From positions 1 to 64,000 of the forward strand of contig NZ_JACIEU010000014.1 in assembly GCF_014197035.1 (NCBI RefSeq): a stretch of DNA of 64,000 nucleotides. The letters run 5' to 3'. Position numbers and translations under genes: made by a program. The notes under the pieces are model-generated. The model was not told the origin of the DNA, ran no database searches, and saw nothing but the letters and a program-made list of their open reading frames with translations. How positions within the stretch are numbered: position 1 is the first letter of the stretch; each line of letters begins with the position of its first letter. Source of the DNA: Sphingobium scionense. Lineage in GTDB: Bacteria; Pseudomonadota; Alphaproteobacteria; Sphingomonadales; Sphingomonadaceae. This document shows, in pieces, positions 33,182 through 39,880 of the stretch.

Positions 33182-33388
33182 TGCGCCCTCGAAAAGCATG
33201 ATGCCACCGGCTACATCGCCGTGATGGTGGCGCTCGGCGTGTGCGGCACTACGGCTTGGCCCGACATTATCGTTGCTGCGATTCTAGCCGGTCTTGAAAT
33301 TTCCGGGGGCTTGCAGATCGTTCGGCAAGCAATGACAGAGTTGTGCATGCCGCCATCGTCGCGCGGAGGCGGACAGCCGATGCCGTGA
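33182..33388 (+). pseudogene. C-terminal remnant of a cation diffusion facilitator
   Basis: An open stretch without a start that reads ALEKHDATGYIAVMVALGV, then TTAWPDIIVAAILAG and GLQIVRQAMTEL before a stop at 33386. The order 'D...I..M.A......WPD.IVA.I.AGL....G.QIVRQA..EL' matches the last membrane helices and end of CzcD-like zinc/cobalt/cadmium exporters. The N-terminal two thirds are gone, replaced by the ars operon promoter region. It is a scar of an earlier metal-resistance gene. Confidence 0.7.
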
Positions 33389-33718
33389 GAAAACGTCTGA
33401 AGGTTCTGGTGGATCATCTCCCGCTGCGGGATGGGTGCCGGTTCGCTATTATCGCCTGTTACCACTTCGCCCGCGACTGCGCGGCCTCTCGATTGGCTTG
33501 ATCTAACCGGGGCCGGCTTCGCCTTGATCGGCTTGGCGCAACGGCGACGCGCGGCTTTTTTCCGCCGCCTTCGGCTTTGCATCGCGAAACAAAAAAGCCG
33601 CGCGTCGCCATCCTCCGCTGCGCTCCGGCCGCAAGCGGTGCGCGTCCGATCATCCCCGCTTCACCGATCGCCATCGAGGCCGCGGCGGTCGTGGCCCGAG
33701 AGCGAAAGGAACTTTGAC
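33389..33718. other. Structured leader before the first DUF736 gene
   Basis: No gene is supported. It contains the 19-bp perfect inverted repeat (33543-33609) and the shared motif CTCCGCTGCGC at 33613-33623. It probably carries the promoter and 5' leader of the DUF736 gene. Confidence 0.5.
33543..33609. repeat. Perfect 19-bp inverted repeat
   Basis: The left arm GGCGACGCGCGGCTTTTTT (33543-33561) and right arm AAAAAAGCCGCGCGTCGCC (33591-33609) are exact complements around a 29-base spacer. It lies 110 bases upstream of the DUF736 start. The T-run is in the 5' arm, so it is not a normal terminator for the plus strand. It may be a regulatory hairpin or a protein site. Confidence 0.85.
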
Positions 33719-34018
33719 ATGGCGACCATCGGCACCTTCACCCAGGCGGGCAACGGCTCCTTCACCGGAACCATCAAGACCCTCACTCTTAACGCCAAGG
33801 CCACTCTCCGGCCGATCGAGAAGGAGAGCGAGAAAGCCCCCGACTACCGCCTCGCGGTCGGCTCCGTCGAGTGCGGCGCGGGATGGAAGAAGACCAGCCG
33901 CGAGAACCGCGACTACATCTCGGTCAAGCTGGACGATCCCGCCTTCCCGGCGCCGATCTACGCCACTCTTTCCGAGACCGAGAGCGCTGGCGAATACGCG
34001 CTGATCTGGTCCCGCTGA
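33719..34018 (+). CDS. DUF736 family protein (first copy)
   Basis: A 99-residue protein with the DUF736 features: [45 protein letters not shown], and [19 protein letters not shown]. Family members are small beta-rich proteins almost confined to conjugative elements and plasmids of proteobacteria; their role is not established. The ATG at 33719 has AAAGGA upstream. It is monocistronic, with a long leader before it and a strong hairpin after it. Confidence 0.9.
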   Translation: MATIGTFTQAGNGSFTGTIKTLTLNAKATLRPIEKESEKAPDYRLAVGSVECGAGWKKTSRENRDYISVKLDDPAFPAPIYATLSETESAGEYALIWSR

Positions 34019-34027
34019 CCCCGACAC

Positions 34028-34056
34028 GGCACCCCGCTCCATTGGAGCGGGGTGCC
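34028..34056 (+). terminator. Terminator of the first DUF736 gene
   Basis: A 13-bp stem GGCACCCCGCTCC / GGAGCGGGGTGCC with a three-base ATT loop, ten bases after the stop. A T-run follows only after TTCGTGCGC. Confidence 0.7.
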
Positions 34057-34252
34057 TTCGTGCGCTTTTTTCGCCGGTTGTCAAAGCGGACGGGCCAGTC
34101 GGCCCGGCATGTTGTCAGAGGTGCTTGGGGCGCCGCCCCCAGCGCCCTTCGGAGCGGCTTCCGCCCAGCTTCCTCCACGCTGCGCGTTCCGTGCAGCCGG
34201 TTCCCCGCGAAGCTGCCCACTCCGGTTGCACCCCCGGTCTCGCCGACGGGCA

Positions 34253-34287
34253 GGGTTTCAGCGCGGCGCTCCGCTGCGCGGAAACCC
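34253..34287 (+). promoter_or_regulatory. Hairpin next to the ribosome site of DUF932
   Basis: GGGTTTC-A-GCGC-G-GCG, loop CTC, then CGC-T-GCGC-G-GAAACCC: a 16-position stem with two mismatches that ends seven bases before AAGGAGG (34294-34300). It includes the CTCCGCTGCGC motif at 34269-34279. In the mRNA it could limit access to the ribosome site or protect the 5' end. Confidence 0.5.
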
Positions 34288-34305
34288 AAGCCCAAGGAGG
34301 CCAAA

Positions 34306-35148
34306 ATGCACTACCAGCTTGCCACTCGGTTCGGCCGCAATGCCCATCAGATCAGCGGCCGGGAGCCGCTCGACAACGAGGCGCTGTATCGGCACGTCCC
34401 GTCCATCTTCGCCCGCGAGGCGCACGACAGCCGTTCAGATCGCTACGTCTATGTCCCCACCATCGACATCGTGGAGGGGCTGCGCCGGGAAGGATGGTTC
34501 CCGTTTTTCGCCGTCCAGTCGGTTCCACGCGACGGCTCGCGCCACGGCCATGCGAAACACATGCTGCGCCTTCGTCGTGACGAGGGAATCGGAAAACCAG
34601 AGGCCGCCGAAGTCATCATCGTGAACAGCCATGACGGGACGAGCGCCTACCAGATGTTCGCCGGGATGCTGCGCTTCGTCTGCACCAATTCCATGATTGC
34701 GGGCGAGCGGTTCGAGGAGGTCCGCGTTCCACACAAGGGCAATATCGAGCACGACATTATCGAAGGCGTCTATACCGTCGCCGAGGACTTCCCCCGCCTG
34801 ATCGACGCAAGCGAGGCAATGAAAGAGGTTCGTCTTTCCGAGGACGAACGCCGTTTGCTAGCAGAGGTGAGCCTTGTCGCCCGCTATGGCGACGATGAAA
34901 GTCCATTGCGGCCCGAGCAGATCATCGAGCCGCGCCGCCGCGAGGATGTGGACCGCAGCCTGTGGACCACCTTCAACGTCATTCAGGAGAATGTCGTTCG
35001 CGGTGGGTTGCAGGGCCGCAAGCGCAACGCCGAGGGCCGTATCCGCCGTGCGCAGACCCGCGCGATCAACGGCATCGACCAGAATGTGACGCTCAACCGC
35101 GCACTTTGGACGCTCGCCGAAGGGATGCAGCACCTCAAAGCGGCCTGA
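34306..35148 (+). CDS. DUF932 family protein
   Basis: A 280-residue protein with the DUF932 pattern: RYVYVPTIDIVEGLRREGWFPFFAVQS, HGHAKHMLRLRRDEG, VIIVNSHDGTSAYQMFAGMLRFVCTNSMI. The C-terminal part is helical (ENVVRGGLQGRKRNAEGRIRRAQTRAINGIDQNVTLNRALWTLAEG). DUF932 genes are common on phages, plasmids and ICEs, and some are thought to act in DNA metabolism or anti-defence, without proof. ATG 34306 follows a strong AAGGAGG. A terminator follows. Confidence 0.9.
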   Translation: MHYQLATRFGRNAHQISGREPLDNEALYRHVPSIFAREAHDSRSDRYVYVPTIDIVEGLRREGWFPFFAVQSVPRDGSRHGHAKHMLRLRRDEGIGKPEAAEVIIVNSHDGTSAYQMFAGMLRFVCTNSMIAGERFEEVRVPHKGNIEHDIIEGVYTVAEDFPRLIDASEAMKEVRLSEDERRLLAEVSLVARYGDDESPLRPEQIIEPRRREDVDRSLWTTFNVIQENVVRGGLQGRKRNAEGRIRRAQTRAINGIDQNVTLNRALWTLAEGMQHLKAA

Positions 35149-35156
35149 CCATAGCT

Positions 35157-35190
35157 GCCGCAGGGCCGGAGTTTCCGGCCCTGCGGCTTT
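35157..35190 (+). terminator. Intrinsic terminator of DUF932
   Basis: A perfect 13-bp stem GCCGCAGGGCCGG / CCGGCCCTGCGGC, loop of five bases, then TTTGCC. It starts nine bases after the DUF932 stop. Confidence 0.8.
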
Positions 35191-35310
35191 GCCGTTTTCG
35201 CGCCGATCCGCTGCACCGGATCGGCGGCGGCCGCGCGTGCCGAAGGTCCGCGCGGCCGCATGAAGTGCGCTCGCCGGGCTAACGCCGGTTCGCGATCTAA
35301 AGGGATGTGG

Positions 35311-35538
35311 TTAGTTGGTTTCGGACTGGTCAGCTTCGGCGAGTAGATCAGCCGGCGTGACGCCTAGTGGGGAGGCCAGATGAAACAAGGTCACAACCGT
35401 TGGATTACGGCGACCCCGTTCAAGATCACTGACATATTGCTGGGTAAAACCTGACGTCTCGGCAAAGCGCTCCTGGGTAAAGCCCTTCTCCTTCCTCAGT
35501 CTGGCGAAGTTCAGTCCCACGAGGCGGCGCATATCCAT
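35311..35538 (-). CDS. XRE-family helix-turn-helix repressor
   Basis: A 75-residue single-domain regulator: LVGLNFARLRKEKGFTQERFAETSGFTQQYVSDLERGRRNPTVVTLFHLASPLGV covers the whole cro/C1 domain. It is divergent from the DUF2285-type gene, with an 8-bp inverted repeat (35554-35593) between. By analogy with other ICEs it may repress the transfer block to its right. ATG 35538 is chosen; ATG 35532 and TTG 35547 are alternatives. Confidence 0.9.
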   Translation of the reverse strand: MDMRRLVGLNFARLRKEKGFTQERFAETSGFTQQYVSDLERGRRNPTVVTLFHLASPLGVTPADLLAEADQSETN

Positions 35539-35553
35539 GCGCGGCAAGCTGGA

Positions 35554-35593
35554 CGATACACACTATGCGGTTTATCTCATATAAGGTGTATCG
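35554..35593. promoter_or_regulatory. Inverted repeat between divergent XRE and DUF2285-type genes
   Basis: CGATACAC (35554-35561) and GTGTATCG (35586-35593) are exact complements, 24 bases apart, just upstream of the repressor start. The spacer is A/T-rich (TTTATCTCATATAAG) and probably holds a promoter. It is a candidate operator pair for the XRE protein. Confidence 0.55.
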
Positions 35594-35708
35594 ACAGCTT
35601 CGCACCGCCTCATCGCTGCCAAAGGTGCAGCGAACGATGCAAGACTTGCGCCTATTTGACGTCCGTATTTGGTCTAGTTTTGTTAACGAAAAACATGACG
35701 GGAGCGCC

Positions 35709-35981
35709 ATGAGCACCAGCCAATTCGCGGATCGCGCGCCGAACATATCGCAGCTCACCGCCTATGACGAAAGCCATCTCACCGATTATTTGCGCCTGCT
35801 CGACGCCGACGAAGAAGGCGCAGACTGGCGCGAAACCGCCGCCTGTATTCTCGGCATCGACGCGGCCGCCGAACCGCGCCGGGCAAAAACAATGCACGAC
35901 AGTCATCTTGCGCGAGCGCGATGGATGACCGAGGTTGGCTATGCCCATCTGCTCGGATGCGAACGACCGTTAAAACGTTAA
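35709..35981 (+). CDS. DUF2285-type small regulator-like protein
   Basis: A 90-residue protein: LTAYDESHLTDYLRLLDADEEGADWRETAACILGIDAAAEPRRAKTMHDSHLARARWMTEVGYAHLL. The pattern 'YD..HL..YLRLLDA..EGADWRE.A...L.ID...EP.RA......HLARA.WMTE.GY..LL' is shared by small proteins located at this place in related ICEs and usually labelled DUF2285 or DNA-binding. I infer a DNA-binding regulator. The ATG at 35709 follows GGGAGCGCC. It precedes the split DUF6499/DUF2285 gene. Confidence 0.78.
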   Translation: MSTSQFADRAPNISQLTAYDESHLTDYLRLLDADEEGADWRETAACILGIDAAAEPRRAKTMHDSHLARARWMTEVGYAHLLGCERPLKR

Positions 35982-36128
35982 GATTTCAATCCCATTCGGT
36001 TGCATTCGTTCATCTCTGGCACGGCTTTCGCGGCATGATTGAGCGCAGCCTTCGCGCTATTCGCCCGATATTTCACAGGTGACGCTGAACTTCCTGAAAT
36101 CCGCTCGAAACGCGGTTGGGAGGATGCA

Positions 36129-36350
36129 ATGCCGACGCCCCAGCGTCGGCGCCCGCGACGCGCCGGCGGTTTGTCCGACGCGCTCGGACGCGCCGACATA
36201 GCTGCCGAATTCCTTCGGCGAAACCGCACCTACCGCGCCGAACACACGCAGATGCAGCAGCGCATCGCGAGCGGCGCCGTCGCGAAGGACGCTGCCGAAG
36301 CGGCGTTCGCGCGGCGCTGGGGGTTATCCTTTCGCCACGGCGCCGGATGA
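36129..36350 (+). CDS. N-terminal (DUF6499) half of a frameshifted ICE regulator
   Basis: A 73-residue frame from ATG 36129 (GGGAGG five bases upstream). DALGRADIAAEFLRRNRTYRAEHTQMQQ and AAEAAFARRWGLSF match the DUF6499 helix-turn-helix-like domain that normally precedes DUF2285 in one protein of about 260 residues. It then runs out of frame and stops at 36348-36350. The natural continuation is found one frame over, so a one-base change in GGGGG at 36319-36323 probably split the gene. Confidence 0.65.
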   Translation: MPTPQRRRPRRAGGLSDALGRADIAAEFLRRNRTYRAEHTQMQQRIASGAVAKDAAEAAFARRWGLSFRHGAG

Positions 36351-36465
36351 CCTGTCAGAGCCGGTCGTCTGGCGCCCGGAGCTGACCGCTGTCACGGTCA
36401 TTCTGGACGCCGCGCCGGAGGGATACGAGACCGCCGGCCCGATCGATCCACGCGCGCTCGGCGCG

Positions 36466-36912
36466 TTGCTCGCCGACTTGGCCGGGATCGATGGACGCCA
36501 TGTCATTGTCGCCGATGCAGCCGGAGAGCATCGGCTGTGGCTGCGCGACCCGACGCCCGGCCGGCCGCTCGCTGCTGTCATCCCGCTCGACAAGGATTTC
36601 CTCACACGCATCGCCAGCCTGCTGCGCTTCCACCGCCGTCTGCTCGGTCGCGCGGCGGGTCCGCTGCCGCGTGGCTGGCCGCTGACCGCCTACCGGCTTG
36701 CGCGGCTCGACCTTATGCTCCGCGCGCTCGACCTGCGCGACGGTGGTGCGACCTATCGCGAGATCGCCATCGCGCTGGGGCGCGACGAGGCAGCGCGATT
36801 GTCCGCGAGCGACTGGAAAATGTCCGCTTCGCGCTCGTTCGTGGTGCGGCTGGTCCGCGACGGCATCGCGATGATGAACGGCGACTACCGCAAACTGCTC
36901 CGTATCCGCTGA
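36466..36912 (+). CDS. C-terminal (DUF2285) half of the same regulator
   Basis: The frame is open from about 36301 and reads PFATAPDDLSEPVVWRPEL and TVILDAAPEGYETAGP before the first possible start, a TTG at 36466 without a ribosome site. From there the DUF2285 domain is complete: FLTRIASLLRFHRRLLGR, YRLARLDLMLRALDLRDGGATYREIAIALG, DWKMSASRSFVVRLVRDGIAMMNGDYRKLLRI. Such proteins are thought to regulate transfer genes. Without its N-terminal half it is either inactive, made from an internal start, or made by frameshifting. Confidence 0.72.
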   Translation: MLADLAGIDGRHVIVADAAGEHRLWLRDPTPGRPLAAVIPLDKDFLTRIASLLRFHRRLLGRAAGPLPRGWPLTAYRLARLDLMLRALDLRDGGATYREIAIALGRDEAARLSASDWKMSASRSFVVRLVRDGIAMMNGDYRKLLRIR

Positions 36913-37041
36913 CCGTTCTCCTCCGGCGACGCCCCGCAGGGGGTGGTCGCATCCGTGCAACCGCACATCTTCATACCCCACCCGGCCGCCTCCGATCTGA
37001 CAATTACGTCTCCCGCCGCCACCGCCCGCAGGAGCCGTCAC

Positions 37042-37308
37042 TTGTCCGATACGCCCACCAACCTGCCGCCTCGCTTCCTGCGCACGCCGGAGGCCGCGCG
37101 CTTTCTTGGCCTCTCGGGACGCACGCTTGAGAAGCACCGCTATTTCGGGACCGGCCCGGCCTACCGGCGGATCGGCGGCCGCGTCGTCTATTCGGTCGAT
37201 GACCTGCGCGCCTGGGCCGACATCGGCATCAAGCACTCGACCTCCGATCCGGGGCAGAACGATCTCATGCCGCGCGCGAATTCGGCCATCGCGCGGAGCC
37301 GGCGATGA
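37042..37308 (+). CDS. AlpA/excisionase-like helix-turn-helix protein
   Basis: An 88-residue protein with a MerR-like winged helix: LPPRFLRTPEAARFLGLSGRTLEKHRYFGTGPAYRRIGGRVVYSVDDLRAWAD. This layout is that of AlpA regulators and excisionases. In this ICE family it may be a regulator or the directionality factor, though the recombinase is far away. The TTG at 37042 has GGAG seven bases upstream and begins the conserved part; a GTG at 36943 is possible. The end overlaps DUF2840 by four bases. Confidence 0.82.
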   Translation: MSDTPTNLPPRFLRTPEAARFLGLSGRTLEKHRYFGTGPAYRRIGGRVVYSVDDLRAWADIGIKHSTSDPGQNDLMPRANSAIARSRR

Positions 37309-37811
37309 GCGGGTCGCCGTCACCTATACGCCACCGCCAGCCTTCCGATGACGGCATGACGCGCGTCGAGCTGACCTGGATCGAGAAGCGGATCGAGCAC
37401 TGGATCCGGTTCGGCCGCGTCGCCGTGGACGAGATCATGGACCGTCGCCGCCGCACCGTTCGCTTCCGTCCCGGCGCCATCTTCGCGTTCGTCCGCTGGG
37501 CGGCGAATGACTATGGCACGGTCAGCTCGCGCATCGACATCGTGCGCGCGGTCGGCACCGGGGAGTCCTTCACGACGCTGCCGTTCGTGCGGCCTGGCGG
37601 CGACATCCTGCTCAAGATCGAGGGATGGCCCAAGGTTAGCCAAGTTCTCGCCGCGATCGACGCGACCGAGGCAGCCGGCGTTGATCCTTGCGACGCCGCG
37701 CCTGATCATTGGCGGCACGTTCACAACCGCATCGCCGCCGGACATCAGCCGCGGCTCTACACGATCGAGCGCCACCGCGCTTGGCTCAAGCGCCGGGAGA
37801 TCGAAGGATGA
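37305..37811 (+). CDS. DUF2840 family protein
   Basis: A 168-residue protein with the DUF2840 pattern: MTRVELTWIEKRIEHWIRFGRVAVDEIMDRRRRTVRFRPGAIFAFVRWAANDYGT split around residues 18-72, then ILLKIEGWPKVSQVLAAID and HWRHVHNRIAAGHQPRLYTIERHRAW. The function is unknown, but the gene nearly always stands before the TraF-like peptidase in trb-type ICEs. It overlaps both neighbours by four bases, so it belongs to the transfer operon. Start ATG 37305; a second ATG at 37356 begins the conserved region. Confidence 0.88.
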   Translation: MSGSPSPIRHRQPSDDGMTRVELTWIEKRIEHWIRFGRVAVDEIMDRRRRTVRFRPGAIFAFVRWAANDYGTVSSRIDIVRAVGTGESFTTLPFVRPGGDILLKIEGWPKVSQVLAAIDATEAAGVDPCDAAPDHWRHVHNRIAAGHQPRLYTIERHRAWLKRREIEG

Positions 37812-38353
37812 CCCGCCGTGGATGGACCATCGCGACGGCTTCCGCCGCGTCGCTGTTCGCCGTGTCGTTCACCGCCGTCGCCGCCCTCAACCCGCTGCCG
37901 CGTGTCATCTGGAACGCCAGCGCCAGCGCACCGCTCGGCCTCTACCGAATAGAACCAGACCGCGATCCCTCCGTCGGCACGCTGGTCGCCGTCACGCCGC
38001 CCGCGCCGCTCGCGTGGTGGCTGGCCGAGCGCGGCTATCTCGGTGAGCGTGTGCCGTTGTTGAAGCATGTCGCGGCCAAGCCGGGGCAGTTTGTGTGCCG
38101 GATCGGCGCCGTCGTGAGCGTCGATGCCCGGCCGGTCGCCGTTGCCCTGGCGCGTGACGGACGAGGTCGGCCGCTGCCGGTCTGGCAGGGCTGCCGCACG
38201 CTGCGCGCCCGCGAGCTGTTGATGCTCAATCCCGATCACGCCGACAGCATGGACGGCCGCTATTTCGGCCCGTTGCCGGCCTCGACCGTGCTCGGCCGCG
38301 CCACGCCGATCCTCACCCGCGACACCCCCAATGCGCCGCTCACCTGGCGCTGA
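37808..38353 (+). CDS. traF: TraF-type S26 signal peptidase
   Basis: A 181-residue inner-membrane serine peptidase. One N-terminal membrane helix (WTIATASAASLFAVSFTAVAAL) is followed by the active-site Ser in NASASAPLGLYRI and the Lys in LLKHVAAKPGQ; the end has MLNPDHADSMDGRYFGPLP. In RP4, TraF processes and circularises the TrbC pilin; that role fits the TrbC gene here. Overlaps DUF2840 by four bases. Confidence 0.9.
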   Translation: MTRRGWTIATASAASLFAVSFTAVAALNPLPRVIWNASASAPLGLYRIEPDRDPSVGTLVAVTPPAPLAWWLAERGYLGERVPLLKHVAAKPGQFVCRIGAVVSVDARPVAVALARDGRGRPLPVWQGCRTLRARELLMLNPDHADSMDGRYFGPLPASTVLGRATPILTRDTPNAPLTWR

Positions 38354-38390
38354 CCCGCTTTCCCAACTGCCAACCCCACAGGAGATCATC

Positions 38391-38726
38391 ATGCAGATCG
38401 GCAGCTTCTTCCGCACCACCAACGGCTACGAAGGCATCATCGAGACGGCGACGCTCGACATCCGCATTTCCATCGTTCCCGCCGAGCAGAGCGATGCCGA
38501 GAAGGCGCCGGACTGGCGCGTCCACCGTGGCGACAGCGGCGAAGGGCCGGAGATCGGCGCCGGCTGGAACGAAAGCGGTGAACGCGCCGGCGATTACGTC
38601 TCGCTGCACATCGACGATCCGGCCTTTGCGCAGCCGCTCCGCGCCGCGCTGTTCCAGAACACGGGCGACAAATCGGCGTGGTCGCTGCGCTGGAACCGTC
38701 AGCCGAAGTCGCGCGAGCAGGACTGA
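38391..38726 (+). CDS. DUF736 family protein (second copy)
   Basis: A 111-residue DUF736 protein: MQIGSFFRTTNGYEGIIETATLD, KAPDWRVHRGDSGEGPEIGAGWNE, DYVSLHIDDPAFAQPLRAALFQ. It is clearly diverged from the copy at 33719, with an insertion after the APDWR motif and a longer tail. It sits between TraF and the lytic transglycosylase, the standard place in these ICEs, and so is probably tied to transfer. ATG 38391 follows ACAGGAG. Confidence 0.9.
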   Translation: MQIGSFFRTTNGYEGIIETATLDIRISIVPAEQSDAEKAPDWRVHRGDSGEGPEIGAGWNESGERAGDYVSLHIDDPAFAQPLRAALFQNTGDKSAWSLRWNRQPKSREQD

Positions 38727-38730
38727 TCTG

Positions 38731-39642
38731 ATGCGTTCGATCCTCATCCCTGTGTTCGCGGGGAGACCGTCTCATCCCTCCGTCCCGCTCGGTCGCAGGC
38801 CGGCCGGCGCGCACAGCGCAGGTCAAGGGCGGCCAACGGCCGGCGCTTCGCGCGCACCCTTTACCGCAGCGAGCACGCTGGCAGGCTGGCGGCGGAGCGG
38901 AGTTGGATCTGCGGTGGCGCTCGCCGTCGTGCTGTTGTCCGGCACCGCTCTGTCTGTCCCGGTGATGGCGCAGGAGATGCCGGCCGCGCGATTATCGGCC
39001 GTCCATCCATACGCGGATCATGTCGCCGATGCTGCACGGCGGTTCGGCATCCCCGAGGCTTGGATCTGGGCGGTTATGCGCGTCGAGAGCGGCGGCAATT
39101 CTCGCGCAGTCTCGCGAGCCGGAGCAATGGGCCTGATGCAGATCATGCCCGCGACCTGGGCCGGCCTTCGCGCACGTCACGGCCTCGGGACCAATCCGTT
39201 CGACGTGCGCGACAACATCATGGCGGGCGCGGCCTATCTGCGCGAGATGTACGACCGCTACGGCAACGCCAGCGCGATGCTGGCGGCCTATAATGCGGGA
39301 CCGGGCCGCTACGACGACTTCGTGTCGCGCGGCCGTCCGCTGCCTGCCGAGACGGTCGGCTATCTCGCCCAGCTCGCGCCGATCACTGGCGGATCGGGCG
39401 CTGTGGAGGTGGCGGTAAGCGTGCCGCCTGATCCGTTCGCCTGGCGTCGCGCCGCGTTGTTTGTCCGCACGGGGAGCGCCGCATCAGATGCAGTTGGCGT
39501 GCAGTCCGGCAGCGGCGAAACCGCGCCGGAAACGCCCTCGGGCAGCGTAGAATCTGACGGCGGTCGCACGCCCGATCCGTCGCCGAATGTGGCGCGCGAC
39601 ACACTGTTCGTGTCCCGCGCCCGCGCGGGCCGACCGCAATGA
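38731..39642 (+). CDS. Transfer-associated lytic transglycosylase
   Basis: A 303-residue exported protein. The conserved SLT domain spans about residues 95-215: FGIPEAWIWAVMRVESGGNSRAVSRAGAMGLMQIMPATW with the catalytic Glu in VESGG, then NIMAGAAYLREMYDRYGN and AYNAGPGRYDDF. An unusually long N-terminal part precedes the hydrophobic export segment (GSAVALAVVLLSGTALSVPVMAQ). It would open peptidoglycan locally for the mating channel. The ATG at 38731 lies four bases after the DUF736 stop. Confidence 0.92.
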   Translation: MRSILIPVFAGRPSHPSVPLGRRPAGAHSAGQGRPTAGASRAPFTAASTLAGWRRSGVGSAVALAVVLLSGTALSVPVMAQEMPAARLSAVHPYADHVADAARRFGIPEAWIWAVMRVESGGNSRAVSRAGAMGLMQIMPATWAGLRARHGLGTNPFDVRDNIMAGAAYLREMYDRYGNASAMLAAYNAGPGRYDDFVSRGRPLPAETVGYLAQLAPITGGSGAVEVAVSVPPDPFAWRRAALFVRTGSAASDAVGVQSGSGETAPETPSGSVESDGGRTPDPSPNVARDTLFVSRARAGRPQ

Positions 39643-39880
39643 TCGGCCAGTCGCTCCCTTCATCCGTCCGAAGCAGCAAAGTGGCTGGGGAGGAGGAAAA
39701 CGGCAGGGACAGACGAGGGCAAGATATAAGCAGCGCCCCGTTCAGCCGAAAAGCCGAGGCTTTTCCGTGGCTTCACGCGGGGGCGTCGGTCGGCGCGCGT
39801 GCCGCGCGGAAGGGAAAAGCCAGCAAAAACAACGCCTCGAATGGCACCACAGGCCATTTTCGGCCGATGGCGGCCCGGCC
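39643..39880. other. Noncoding gap before the relaxase gene, candidate oriT region
   Basis: No gene is supported. A/T-richer than its surroundings, it holds the hairpin AAAAGCC-GA-GGCTTTT (39749-39764) and a second copy of GAAAAGCC nearby. A transfer origin is often found just upstream of the relaxase gene, but no nick-site consensus can be claimed here. Confidence 0.35.

Noticed and set aside
33211..33582. A 123-codon minus-strand frame before DUF736
   Set aside because: It overlaps the antisense of the exporter remnant and one arm of the inverted repeat; no ribosome site or family pattern.
36355..37323. A 322-codon minus-strand frame
   Set aside because: Antisense to the DUF2285 half and the AlpA-like gene.
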